Of a DNA stretch of 19,445 bases, positions 4,948 to 12,634 are shown piece by piece. Made by a program: the position numbers and the translations under genes. Each line of letters begins with the position of its first letter. Positions within the stretch are counted from its first letter, which is position 1. The stretch is from Brevibacterium picturae (GTDB taxonomy: Bacteria > Actinomycetota > Actinomycetes > Actinomycetales > Brevibacteriaceae). Below the pieces are notes generated by a model. That model was not told the origin of the DNA, ran no database searches, and saw only the letters and a program-made list of their open reading frames with translations. The stretch spans positions 1 to 19,445 of the forward strand of contig NZ_JAKDJU010000050.1 in NCBI RefSeq assembly GCF_030453725.1, given 5' to 3'.

Positions 4948-7089
4948 ATGTCATCCGAGGAGTACCCCACTGTCCCAGGGAAGCCCGCACCGAGGACCCC
5001 GGACATCGAGGAACCGCAGCAGCCTCAGCCGCCGCCCGAGCCGAAGTCTGACCAAAGCGGACCACGACCAACCACCCCGACGGGTGCGCTCAGCAACGAT
5101 GACCAGGCGGGCTGGGCTCAACAAGGCGATTTTCACACCACGGCCCAAGGCGGGAGACTTCCCGACACCAACCACTCGTTGAAAGCCGGCTCACGCGGAC
5201 CTGTGCTTCTGCAGGACCATCACCTCCGTGAGAAGATCACACACTTCGACCATGAACGGATCCCCGAACGTGTCGTCCACGCCAGAGGCGCCGCGGCCCA
5301 CGGCGTATTTCGCGCCTACGGGACCGCCGATGATGTCACGAAGGCCGCCTTCCTGAAGGAGGGTGCCGAGACTGAGGTCTTCACCCGCTTCTCCACCGTC
5401 GTCGGATCCAGAGGATCAGCCGACGTCGCGAGGGACACACGCGGCTTCGCAACGAAGTTCTACACCTCCGACGGAGTCTTCGACCTGGTCGGGAACAACT
5501 TTCCGGTGTTCTTCATTCAGGACGCCCTCAAGTTCCCCGACATCATCCACGCGGCCAAGCCCCATCCTGACCGTGAGATCCCTCAGGCGCAGAGCGCTCA
5601 TGACACGTTCTGGGACTTCGTCTCCCTGCATACGGAGGCCACACACCACACCATGTGGCAGATGTCGGACAGGGCGATCCCACGGTCCTTCCGCATGATG
5701 GAGGGATTCGGAGTCAACACCTTCCGCCTCGAGAACGCAGATGGGGACACCTCTCTGGTGAAATTCCACTGGAAGCCTGCGAACGGTGTCCACTCCCTGC
5801 TGTGGGAAGAGGCGCAGCTGGTCAACGGGTTCGACCCCGATTTCCATCGACGCGACCTCGCCGACAACATCGAAGCCGGCAACTATCCGCAGTGGGAGTT
5901 CGGGCTCCAGATCATGCCCGACTCCGAGGATGAGACCTTCGAGGGCATCGACCTGCTCGATCCGACGAAGCTGGTGCCCGAAGAGCTCGCTCCCATCCGC
6001 ACCGTCGGTCTGCTCACCCTCAACCGCAATCCCGAGAACTACTTCGCGGAGACTGAGCAGGTGGCGTTCCACCCCGGCCACCTCGTGCCGGGAATCGACG
6101 TCACCGATGATCCGCTCTTGCAGGGACGACTCTTCTCCTACCTGGACACCCAGCTCAGCCGCCTCGGCGGACCGAACTTCAGTCAGCTGCCGATCAACCG
6201 CCCGCGATGCCCTGTCAACGACATGTTCCGTGACGGCATGCATCAGACTGCGGTCCACACCGGGGTGGCACCGTACAAACCGAATTCGCTCGACGCTGGG
6301 AACCCGTCCTCGGCTGCGGACGAGCACGCTCTCGTCGACGTCCCGCACCGTGTCTCGGATTCGGTCAAGGAACGCCGATCGCCGGAATCGTTCGAAGACC
6401 ACTACAGCCAGCCGCGGATGTTCTGGTTGAGCCTGACAGCCGTTGAACAGCAGCATCTGGCTGACTCCTTCATCTTCGAACTCGGCAAATGCTATGAAGA
6501 GACGATTCGTCAGCGACAGCTGCGCGTCTTGGCATCGATCGACACACAGCTCTGCCAGACCGTTGCCGACGGTCTGGGCCTGGAGCCTCCGCAGACACAG
6601 CCGGTCGTGGCCGCGGAGCCCAGCCCTGCCCTGTCACAGATCGGTCAGCAATGGCCGATCACCGGCCGCACGATCGGAATAGTGGTCAACAACGATTCAC
6701 CGTTCGACGAGGTGAGCCAGCTGCGTGAACATGTCAGCGAGGCAGGGATGGTGCCTCTCGTCGTCGCTCCTGCCGGTGGTCGGCTCGGGTCCGGAGACGA
6801 CGCCATTGCTGTGGAGCGGACGTATTCGACGATGCGGTCGGTGGAGTTCGACTCGATCGTGCTGCTCGAAGGCGTCGAACCGGTGACCGAGATCGCCGTG
6901 CTCATCGCGGAATCCTGGCGCCATCTGAAGCCCATCGCCGCCTATGGCGATGCGTGTTCGCTGCTGGACAACTGCGGCTTCGAACACGACGATCCCGGCA
7001 TATGCTTCGGCTCGGATCTCGGCGACATCGTCAGCAGCCTCAGCGAGGCGCTGTCCGAACACCGGGTATGGGCCCGTGCCGATGCGTGA
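4948..7089 (+). CDS. katE: Large-subunit monofunctional catalase (clade 2, HPII type)
   Basis: A cytoplasmic haem catalase that converts hydrogen peroxide to water and oxygen. It has 713 residues: a Pro-rich flexible N-terminus (1-45), the catalase core (about 55-500) and a C-terminal DJ-1/PfpI-like flavodoxin-fold domain (about 572-713, starting GRTIGIVVNNDSPFDEV). This domain is what makes clade 2 enzymes (E. coli HPII, 753 residues) larger than small-subunit catalases. Active-site marks are H111 in ERVVHARGAAAHG, the GNNFPVFFIQDA segment from 182, and the proximal haem tyrosine Y398 in RLFSYLDTQLSRLGG. GAGGAG (4934-4939) fixes the start 8 bases later. Expression is probably controlled at 4869-4920. 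A peroxide-using P450 follows 142 bp downstream. Confidence 0.96.
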   Translation: MSSEEYPTVPGKPAPRTPDIEEPQQPQPPPEPKSDQSGPRPTTPTGALSNDDQAGWAQQGDFHTTAQGGRLPDTNHSLKAGSRGPVLLQDHHLREKITHFDHERIPERVVHARGAAAHGVFRAYGTADDVTKAAFLKEGAETEVFTRFSTVVGSRGSADVARDTRGFATKFYTSDGVFDLVGNNFPVFFIQDALKFPDIIHAAKPHPDREIPQAQSAHDTFWDFVSLHTEATHHTMWQMSDRAIPRSFRMMEGFGVNTFRLENADGDTSLVKFHWKPANGVHSLLWEEAQLVNGFDPDFHRRDLADNIEAGNYPQWEFGLQIMPDSEDETFEGIDLLDPTKLVPEELAPIRTVGLLTLNRNPENYFAETEQVAFHPGHLVPGIDVTDDPLLQGRLFSYLDTQLSRLGGPNFSQLPINRPRCPVNDMFRDGMHQTAVHTGVAPYKPNSLDAGNPSSAADEHALVDVPHRVSDSVKERRSPESFEDHYSQPRMFWLSLTAVEQQHLADSFIFELGKCYEETIRQRQLRVLASIDTQLCQTVADGLGLEPPQTQPVVAAEPSPALSQIGQQWPITGRTIGIVVNNDSPFDEVSQLREHVSEAGMVPLVVAPAGGRLGSGDDAIAVERTYSTMRSVEFDSIVLLEGVEPVTEIAVLIAESWRHLKPIAAYGDACSLLDNCGFEHDDPGICFGSDLGDIVSSLSEALSEHRVWARADA

Positions 7090-7181
7090 GCGTTGGCAGG
7101 CCCGGCCATCGGGCAGCGTTCATCGCTCGAGCTGCCCGGCGGGTCGCAGGACACGATGACGCGCACGGCAGCACATCACAT

Positions 7182-7211
7182 CACTCGGCAACACAGCACT
7201 CGGCAATACTG
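7182..7211 (+). repeat. Direct 15-bp repeat upstream of the P450 gene
   Basis: CACTCGGCAACACAG (7182-7196) is followed immediately by CACTCGGCAATACTG (7197-7211), with 13 of 15 positions identical. It ends 20 bp before the P450 start codon. The second copy contains AATACT (7204-7209), a possible -10. Repeats in this place may bind a regulator. Confidence 0.55.
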
Positions 7212-7231
7212 AAAGCATGGGAGGCGTCCGA

Positions 7232-8482
7232 ATGTCACTCCGCAGATTCGACAGCACCGTTCCGTTCCTTCGGGAAGGCTATGCCTTCGCGTCTTCGCTC
7301 TGTGACACCTGGGACACCGACATCTTCACCACCCGGATGCTCCTGCAGCCTGTCACCTTCATCCGCGGAGAGGAGGCGGCCGGACTCTTCTACGACGGCG
7401 ATCGCTTCACCAGAGAGGCGTCAGTGCCGCCGAACGTTCAGCACCTGCTGCAGGACAAGGGGTCCGTCCAAGCGCTGAAAGGCGAGGACCATCACCGCCG
7501 GAAAGCGGCTTTCCTGTCGCTGATGGACGGTGACGCGATGCGCCGCCTCGGTGATCTCTTCGACGAAGAGTGGGCGGACACGCTCGGGGCTCTCCCGGGG
7601 CCCCGACGGATCGTCCTCCATGATTTCGCTCGCGAGGTCCTCACCCGCACGGCGGTCCGTTGGGCCGGCGTCCCCCCGGAGTCCACGGACGTTCGACGGC
7701 TCACGAATGAGCTGGGGATGATGATCGAGAACGTCGCGAAGTTCGGCCCCGCGAACTGGTATGCGCAGCTGCGCCGTCGCGGCACCGAGAAGTGGGCGGC
7801 TGGGCTGATCGAGCAGGTCCGCGCCGGGGAACTGGATCCGTCGCCCGGCACCGCCCTGTCCGTCTTCGCCCACCACACCGATTTCACCGGTGAGCGGCTG
7901 TCCGCCGAGGTGGCTGCCGTGGAGCTCGTCAATATCCTGCGCCCCATCCTGGCAGTGGCCAGGTTCATCGTCTTCGCCGCCGTCGCCCTCACCCACCACC
8001 CGCAGTGGCGAGATGCATTCGCGGCCGGAGACGAAAGAGACCTGGAGCCATTCGTGCAGGAGGTGCGCCGCTACTACCCCTTCTTCCCCGCGGTTCCTGG
8101 TCGTGTCAACGAGCCGTTCAGCTGGAACGAGCACCGTTTCGACCGCAATGACCTGGTCATCCTCGACATCTACGGCACCTGCCACGATCGTCGCCTGTGG
8201 GACGACCCATACAGCTTCCGACCCGAACGCTTCCGCGGTTTCAGCTGGGACGAGCACCCCAACACCCTCATCGCCCAGGGAGCCGGTCGGCATTCTGAGA
8301 ACCACCGGTGCCCCGGCGAATGGAGCACGGTCGAACTCCTCAAACACGCGGTGCGCCAGCTCGCGTCATCGACCATGACGATCCCCGCTCAGGACCTCTC
8401 GATCCCGCTCAACCGGTTCCCGACACTGCCGCGCAGCGGCTTCGTCTTCCACTACACGGGTCAGCCGGGCTCAGACATCTGA
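7232..8482 (+). CDS. CYP152-family cytochrome P450, fatty-acid peroxygenase type
   Basis: A soluble P450 that would use hydrogen peroxide directly to oxidise fatty acids, without a redox partner. Start ATG 7232 is 7 bases after GGGAGG (7219-7224); the in-frame ATG 7217 overlaps that ribosome site and is rejected. Length is 416 residues, near P450-BSbeta (417). CYP152 marks: R237-P238 in the I-helix (ILRPILAVARF), replacing the usual acid-alcohol pair and binding the fatty-acid carboxylate, and haem ligand C360 in HSENHRCPGE. The residue matching position 85 of BSbeta/OleT is Q80 (GSVQALKGEDHHRRK), as in the hydroxylating BSbeta and unlike His85 of the decarboxylase OleT. Alpha/beta hydroxylation is therefore the likelier activity. 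It follows katE and converges with the FAD enzyme. Confidence 0.92.
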   Translation: MSLRRFDSTVPFLREGYAFASSLCDTWDTDIFTTRMLLQPVTFIRGEEAAGLFYDGDRFTREASVPPNVQHLLQDKGSVQALKGEDHHRRKAAFLSLMDGDAMRRLGDLFDEEWADTLGALPGPRRIVLHDFAREVLTRTAVRWAGVPPESTDVRRLTNELGMMIENVAKFGPANWYAQLRRRGTEKWAAGLIEQVRAGELDPSPGTALSVFAHHTDFTGERLSAEVAAVELVNILRPILAVARFIVFAAVALTHHPQWRDAFAAGDERDLEPFVQEVRRYYPFFPAVPGRVNEPFSWNEHRFDRNDLVILDIYGTCHDRRLWDDPYSFRPERFRGFSWDEHPNTLIAQGAGRHSENHRCPGEWSTVELLKHAVRQLASSTMTIPAQDLSIPLNRFPTLPRSGFVFHYTGQPGSDI

Positions 8483-8527
8483 GAGCCTGCTCTCCTTTCT
8501 CCGGCACGAACATGATTCCCTGCCAGG

Positions 8528-9718
8528 TCAGTGATCTGACGTCAGACGATGCACGAGGTCACTCGGGGCATGGGCCCAGTCTTCGGCAAGAATCTCGCGA
8601 GCCGCATCGAGCTGACCCTTCCGATTGACCACGAGGACGCCTTGCACGCGCTCACCCTCATCCAGATAGAAGACTGCACCTTCCGAATGGGGCTGCACCC
8701 AGTCCTCCACTGTGCGAAGACTCGGATCCAAGGTGCCGACGGCCTGGTACCCGAAGTCGAAGACGTTCGTGTAGAAGTAGGGCGTATGGGTGTAGCTCTC
8801 GTCGCTGCCGGCCATGATCCGACCTGCAGCGGTCCCCATCTGGGTCGCGTTGTCGACGTGTTCGACGCGCTGACGGCCGAGGAGACGGTCAGGATATCGG
8901 GCGACGTCACCGGCCGCATAGACGTTCGGCCGGGAAGTCTGCAGCGACTCGTCGACGAGTATCCCGTCGTCCGTCGTGATCCCTGCCTGCTCTGCCAGAT
9001 CCGTCGTCGGTTCGATCCCGAGGCCGACCACCACCGCATCGAATTCGTGCGAACCGTCGCCGTAGTCCAGCGACACATGATCAGCGTCGGAGCGGCCTCC
9101 GGAGACCTTCGTCCCAGCGACCAGTCTCACCCCATGACTCCGGTAGAGGTCATGGAAGCTGCGGGCAATATCCGAGGGGAAGACAGAGGCACCAAGTGTC
9201 TCGTCGTCGAAGATCAACGTTGTGTTCGTGCTGTTCTGCACGAGGGCCGCCGCCAGCTCGGTGCCGATGAAGCCCCCGCCGATCACAGCCACGTTCAGGT
9301 CCCGGCCGGAGAATTCCCGCAGTCGACGGTAGTCGGCGAAGCTGCGGAAGTAGATGACTCGTTCTCCCTCCTCGAGATCGAGGGACTTCGGTCGTCCGCC
9401 GGTCACGAACAGCAGCTTGTCGAATTCGAACCGCTCGTCTGCCGTCGTCACGGTCCTCCTGTCGGCGTCGACCGCGGAGACTTCGGTGCGCAGATAGATC
9501 TGTGCTCCTGTGTTCTCTGCTGTACCGAGGAAGTTGTCGGCTTCGCTGAATTCCTCATCGGTCCACAGCTTCTTGCTCAGAGCGGGCCGTGTGTACGGCT
9601 CGTCGACATCGTCGCTGATGATGGCGATGGAGCCGTCGGCATCGAGTTCCCGTATTCCATTGGCTGCGGCGTCAGCGGCCATCCCGCCGCCGACGATCAT
9701 GTACTGGAAGTGTGTCAT
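8528..9718 (-). CDS. FAD-dependent NAD(P)H ferredoxin-reductase-like oxidoreductase
   Basis: 396 residues of the AIF/BphA4-type pyridine nucleotide-disulfide oxidoreductase fold. An N-terminal FAD site (YMIVGGGMAADAA, GGG at 10-12), EPYTRPALSKKLW at about 40-52 (typical of rubredoxin and ferredoxin reductases), a second Rossmann motif for NAD(P)H (VAVIGGGFIGTEL, 147-152), and the FAD-binding NVYAAGDVAR at about 265-274. No redox-active CxxC is seen, so it is not a disulfide reductase. It probably passes electrons to a ferredoxin or monooxygenase that is not in this window; the convergent CYP152 should not need one. AGGAGGAG precedes the start. It is 48 bp downstream of the SDR gene and probably co-transcribed. 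Confidence 0.9.
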   Translation of the reverse strand: MTHFQYMIVGGGMAADAAANGIRELDADGSIAIISDDVDEPYTRPALSKKLWTDEEFSEADNFLGTAENTGAQIYLRTEVSAVDADRRTVTTADERFEFDKLLFVTGGRPKSLDLEEGERVIYFRSFADYRRLREFSGRDLNVAVIGGGFIGTELAAALVQNSTNTTLIFDDETLGASVFPSDIARSFHDLYRSHGVRLVAGTKVSGGRSDADHVSLDYGDGSHEFDAVVVGLGIEPTTDLAEQAGITTDDGILVDESLQTSRPNVYAAGDVARYPDRLLGRQRVEHVDNATQMGTAAGRIMAGSDESYTHTPYFYTNVFDFGYQAVGTLDPSLRTVEDWVQPHSEGAVFYLDEGERVQGVLVVNRKGQLDAAREILAEDWAHAPSDLVHRLTSDH

Positions 9719-9766
9719 GGCGAATGCTCCTCCTGTTGGTCTGATGCGCGCGTCTGTTCGAACGGT

Positions 9767-10567
9767 CTAGATGGTCGCGACGGAGCCGGAGTCCACCCGG
9801 TAGTTGGATCCGTTGACGAAGCTGGCCGCATCCGAGCACAGGAAAGCGATGACATGGGCAACCTCCTCCGGGCGGCCCCTTCGACCCAGCTCCATGAACG
9901 GCCGCTCTTCGCGCAGGAACGACGCGATCGCCTCGTCGAAGGTGGAATTCTGCTCCTTCGCACGTGCGCTCATCATTTCGTCGGTCATCGGCGTCGCGAT
10001 GAAGGCGGGGGACACTGTGTTGACCAGCACCCCTTCGGAGGCATAGGTCCGTGACAGGCCCCTGGCCAGGGAGAGCAGACCCGCTTTGGCAGCGCAATAG
10101 GGAAGCTCGTCCTCATAGGGCTGCACCGCATCCTCGGAGGAGACGAAGACGATTCGGCCCCAACCGCCTCGGCGAAGTCCGGGAAGGAACGCTCGGGTGA
10201 CGCGAACCGGACCCATGAGATCGACATCGATGGTACGGTCCCATCCCTCCTGAGAGATCTCATGGAACAGGCCTCCTGCGCCGTGGATGCCGGCGTTGTT
10301 GACCAGTATGTCGAGGTCTCCCACCTCGGCGGCGACATCGGCGGCGAGCCGGTCGACGGCACTGGCCTCCGTGACGTCGGCATCATAGGCGAAGAGACTG
10401 TCCTTGAAGGCGGAGAGCCGATCGACGGCATCTTTGAGTTCGTCGGGGTCGGGGCCCGTCATGACGACGGTGGCACCCTCGTTCAAGAGAACGCGTGCGG
10501 TTTCGAACCCGATGCCGGAACTCGCTCCGGTCACGAGTGCTGTGCGGCCACGAATATTGAGATCCAT
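9767..10567 (-). CDS. Classical short-chain dehydrogenase/reductase
   Basis: 266 residues, NAD(P)-dependent oxidoreductase with a complete classical SDR set: TGASSGIG at 13-20 for the cofactor, NNAG at 90-93, Ser at 143/144 (FVSSEDA), and the catalytic Y157 and K161 in YCAAK. The C-terminal GRRGRPEEVAHVIAFLCSDAASFVNGSN block is normal for the family. The start is ATG 10567 because GGAGGGAG lies just upstream; a longer in-frame version from 10609 would begin inside a hairpin and add 14 unrelated residues. Substrate cannot be told from sequence. It stands between the aldo/keto reductase (211 bp upstream) and the FAD enzyme (48 bp downstream). Confidence 0.92.
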   Translation of the reverse strand: MDLNIRGRTALVTGASSGIGFETARVLLNEGATVVMTGPDPDELKDAVDRLSAFKDSLFAYDADVTEASAVDRLAADVAAEVGDLDILVNNAGIHGAGGLFHEISQEGWDRTIDVDLMGPVRVTRAFLPGLRRGGWGRIVFVSSEDAVQPYEDELPYCAAKAGLLSLARGLSRTYASEGVLVNTVSPAFIATPMTDEMMSARAKEQNSTFDEAIASFLREERPFMELGRRGRPEEVAHVIAFLCSDAASFVNGSNYRVDSGSVATI

Positions 10568-10591
10568 CTGTCTCCCTCCACTGCATTGGTC

Positions 10592-10609
10592 ATGGTCCCG
10601 AAGGACCAT
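10592..10609 (-). promoter_or_regulatory. Leader hairpin with a C(UUCG)G tetraloop before the SDR gene
   Basis: On the minus strand ATGGTCC-TTCG-GGACCAT forms a 7-bp stem closed by C-G around UUCG, one of the most stable RNA tetraloops. It lies 24 bp before the SDR start codon and just above its ribosome site. It may protect the mRNA end after processing, or be a palindromic operator. No T-tract follows, so it is not a standard terminator. Confidence 0.5.
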
Positions 10610-10778
10610 CCGTCTGTGTCGTCGATCATGGTGCGCGGTTCGTGCCTCACCGAATGATCAGGTGGTTTCCACGAGACCATCGGAGACCCACACGATAAGT
10701 GACTTCAGGGCTGTGTGTCAGGGCTTGTCAACTGAATCGTTGCGATGTATGCGAAGACCCGCTGCGCGGCAATCGTGT

Positions 10779-11852
10779 CTACTGCTGCGAACCGAAGACG
10801 TGTTCGTGCTGTTCGGCGCAGTACTCCGACTCGACCGCCTCTGGTCGGTCCTGGGCCGTCATCATCCTGTGCCACAGAGGATAGTAGGCAGGCAGCTGTG
10901 AAGCGGTGGTGATGCGATCGCGTGCATCCTGTGGCAGGGTCAGCTCCGCGGCGTCGAGGTCCTCCTTGAGGTGTTCGAAGCTGCGTGCCGCGATGACCGT
11001 GCCGTTGATGCCGGGTCGGCCCAGGATCCACGAGATCACCACCTGCGGTATCGACCATCCCAAGTCACCGGCGATCTCGCCGAAGAGTTCGATCAGGTCG
11101 TAGGCGCGGTCCCAATCCGTGACGTGCGGCTCCGGCCAGCCCGTCCCCTGCCGAGTATCCGAAGGAGTCGCCTCACCGCGTCGCACCTTCCCATTGAGCA
11201 GCCCTTCGCCCAACGGACTCCATCCGAAGGTCGCGACGCCCAGATCACGGGCAGCCGGGATGATCTCGTACTCGATCTCCCGAGCTTCGGGGGTGTAGTA
11301 CACCTGCTGGGCTATCGGGCCCTCGAGTCCGGCCAACTTCGCCTCGTACACCGTCTTCGCCAATTGCCAACCGTTGAAGTTGGACACTCCCCAGTACCGG
11401 ATCTTGCCCGCTCTGATGAGCTCATTGGCGGTGGCGATCGTCTCGGTGATCGGTGTCTGCCCGTCCCACTGGTGGATGTAGAGCAGGTCCAGGTGATCGG
11501 TCTGCAGACGGCTCAGGCTGTCGTCGACTGCACGCGTCAGGTGGTACCGGCTGGCCCCTGAATCATTGAGCCCGTCACCGGTCGGCATGCGTGCTTTCGA
11601 TGTGAGGACGACATCGTCGCGTCTGCTGCCCATGATCTCGCCGAGGACTCGTTCCGCATCGCCGGCCGAGTACAGATTGGCCGTGTCGATGAAGTTGACT
11701 CCGCGGTCCAGTGCTTCGTGGAACTGACGTTCGGCGTCATCGCTGCGGAGGCCTGCGATCTTCTCGAATCCTCCTCCGGACCCGAAGGGGATGGTGCCCA
11801 GTGCCAATCTGGACACGTACAGGCCTGATTCTCCCAGTCGTGTGCAGTCCAT
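10779..11852 (-). CDS. Aldo/keto reductase
   Basis: 357-residue TIM-barrel NADPH-dependent reductase. The catalytic tetrad is visible: D56 and Y61 in FIDTANLYS, K86 in LTSKAR, and H127 in LLYIHQWD. The IRYWGVSNFNGWQL strand, FGWSPLGEGLLNGK and the late cofactor-binding NGTVIAARSFEHLKEDL segments are also typical. Overall form is that of the AKR11/YajO-like group that reduces aldehydes and ketones; the physiological substrate is not evident. The tail after about residue 320 (HRMMTAQDRPEAVESEYCAEQHEHVFGSQQ) is longer than usual. AAGGGAGAGG precedes the start. It follows the Cys-rich gene by 55 bp and may be in one transcript with it. Confidence 0.92.
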   Translation of the reverse strand: MDCTRLGESGLYVSRLALGTIPFGSGGGFEKIAGLRSDDAERQFHEALDRGVNFIDTANLYSAGDAERVLGEIMGSRRDDVVLTSKARMPTGDGLNDSGASRYHLTRAVDDSLSRLQTDHLDLLYIHQWDGQTPITETIATANELIRAGKIRYWGVSNFNGWQLAKTVYEAKLAGLEGPIAQQVYYTPEAREIEYEIIPAARDLGVATFGWSPLGEGLLNGKVRRGEATPSDTRQGTGWPEPHVTDWDRAYDLIELFGEIAGDLGWSIPQVVISWILGRPGINGTVIAARSFEHLKEDLDAAELTLPQDARDRITTASQLPAYYPLWHRMMTAQDRPEAVESEYCAEQHEHVFGSQQ

Positions 11853-11907
11853 TGTGAACCTCTCCCTTCAACTTCCCCACGCAGAACAGGTGGAGATCGG
11901 CTGTGCT

Positions 11908-12144
11908 CTAGCTCTTGGAGTCCGTCGCAGTCGGATGGCCCATCTCACGGGCGCAGTGCGAGCAGCAGAACGTGGTGTCGTCGGCCTCGACGCCGTGCCC
12001 GAGGATGCGGCATCCGCAATGTGCGCAGGTCGGGGCCATGGTCGCTATCGCGCACTCGAAGCTGTCGAAGACCCCTGTTTCCTCGCCTCGGGTGATCGTG
12101 AATGCCTTGTCGTAGTCGTTTCCACAGGTGTCGCAGATCGACAT
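11908..12144 (-). CDS. Small Cys-rich metal-binding protein, prokaryotic metallothionein-like
   Basis: 78 residues with nine Cys: C4 and C7 (CDTC), C31 (FECA), C40/C43/C45 (CAHCGC), C60/C61/C64 (CCSHC), plus His at 42, 50 and 63. The layout CxxCGNDYD...FDSFECAI...APTCAHCGCRI-x-GHGVE...FCCSHCARE is a conserved actinobacterial family often called metallothionein-like or zinc-ribbon; I infer Zn(II) or Cu(I) binding. Metal storage, thiol-based redox buffering or protein binding are all possible. GGAGGG sits just before the ATG. A TAGCGT -10 lies 35 bp upstream, so it can be transcribed on its own despite the VOC gene 38 bp upstream. Confidence 0.8.
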   Translation of the reverse strand: MSICDTCGNDYDKAFTITRGEETGVFDSFECAIATMAPTCAHCGCRILGHGVEADDTTFCCSHCAREMGHPTATDSKS

Positions 12145-12179
12145 GATCCCTCCTCTGATGTGGTGATCGTGTCATCGCC

Positions 12180-12208
12180 ACGCTAATGCCAGACCGCCGT
12201 CGGCGGAA
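12180..12208 (-). promoter_or_regulatory. Predicted promoter of the Cys-rich gene (TTCCGC, 17-bp spacer, TAGCGT)
   Basis: Minus-strand TTCCGC (12208-12203), 17 bp, then TAGCGT (12185-12180). The TAG of this -10 is also the stop codon of the VOC frame. The -35 lies in one arm of the inverted repeat at 12202-12226. Confidence 0.4.
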
Positions 12209-12611
12209 GGGGGTGTCTCTTCCGCCTTGCCTCGGCCCCGTTGCAGCTCGGCCTCATTCCAGCTCGGCCCCGTTCGACTACGAGGCAGAACGGGCGGCCG
12301 ATGTGATCGGCGTAGCCCCGGAAGCTCGGATGGTCATCGGAACCATCGATCAATCTCCCACCGGCTGCAAAGACGGCTGGTTCGGCCTCGTCATGGGAAT
12401 CGACCAGAATATCGATATGCACCTGGTCCGGCACCGTATTGTCCGGCCAGGTCGAAGCGACGTAGTTCTCTGCTCTTTGGAACGACAGGATCTGTCGACC
12501 CGATGGTTCGAACAGGTTGATCCAATCGGCGCTCTGGTCTTCGGGTGAGATGAAACCACCGAGGAGGGCCTGGTAGAACGTGGCCGTTTCGAACGGCTGC
12601 GGGCAGTCCAT
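12183..12611 (-). CDS. VOC-superfamily (glyoxalase/dioxygenase-fold) protein, start and tail unusual
   Basis: The core MDCPQPFETATFYQALLGG, then DWINLFEPSGRQILSFQRAENY, VHIDILVDSHDEAEPAVFAAGGRLID and FRGYADHIGRPFCLVVE is one VOC module of the DCPDP...FYxxLLG type. Such proteins hold a metal or bind antibiotics/small molecules; this one may be non-catalytic. The first ATG (12611) sits inside the first strand. The frame stays open upstream and encodes LIGRLHTTA, the normal family N-terminus, beginning with a CTG (12638-12636) that overlaps the TGA of the acidic-protein gene; start by coupling at CTG is plausible. The last 30 or so residues come from a tandem repeat (12231-12278) and a hairpin region and look like read-through beyond the normal end. 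Function is unknown. Confidence 0.7.
   Translation of the reverse strand: MDCPQPFETATFYQALLGGFISPEDQSADWINLFEPSGRQILSFQRAENYVASTWPDNTVPDQVHIDILVDSHDEAEPAVFAAGGRLIDGSDDHPSFRGYADHIGRPFCLVVERGRAGMRPSCNGAEARRKRHPLPPTAVWH
12202..12226 (-). repeat. 8-bp inverted repeat at the VOC 3' end
   Basis: GGCGGAAG (12202-12209) pairs perfectly with CTTCCGCC (12219-12226) around a 9-base loop. It lies inside the last codons of the VOC frame and overlaps the -35 of the next gene. It could once have been the VOC terminator, or an operator for the Cys-rich gene. Confidence 0.55.
12231..12278. repeat. Three tandem 16-bp units in the VOC 3' end
   Basis: Three adjacent units begin CTCGGCC: 12231-12246 (CTCGGCCCCGTTGCAG), 12247-12262 (differs at four positions, ends CCAG) and 12263-12278 (ends CGAC). 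Sixteen is not a multiple of 3, so each added or lost unit shifts the VOC reading frame and changes its C-terminal tail. Confidence 0.75.
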
Positions 12612-12634
12612 CGCTGTGGTGTGCAGTCGACCGA

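Noticed and set aside
5416..6456. A 346-codon minus-strand open frame
   Set aside because: It is fully antisense to the catalase core; third-position GC pattern explains it.
7100..7114. GCCCG/CGGGC stem after katE as a terminator
   Set aside because: Only five pairs and no T-tract.
7421..8347. A 308-codon minus-strand open frame
   Set aside because: It is antisense to the P450 and spans its essential motifs; no ribosome site or family.
8535..8546. Palindrome TCTGACGTCAGA
   Set aside because: It falls in the last codons of the FAD reductase and lacks a T-tract or gene start nearby, so chance is likely.
8549..10054. A 501-codon plus-strand open frame
   Set aside because: It is antisense to the FAD reductase and SDR, whose motifs are complete. 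The product has no recognisable domain and reflects GC-rich codon bias.
9672..10097. Minus-strand frame linking the end of the SDR to the start of the FAD reductase
   Set aside because: It is an alternative frame across two well-supported genes.
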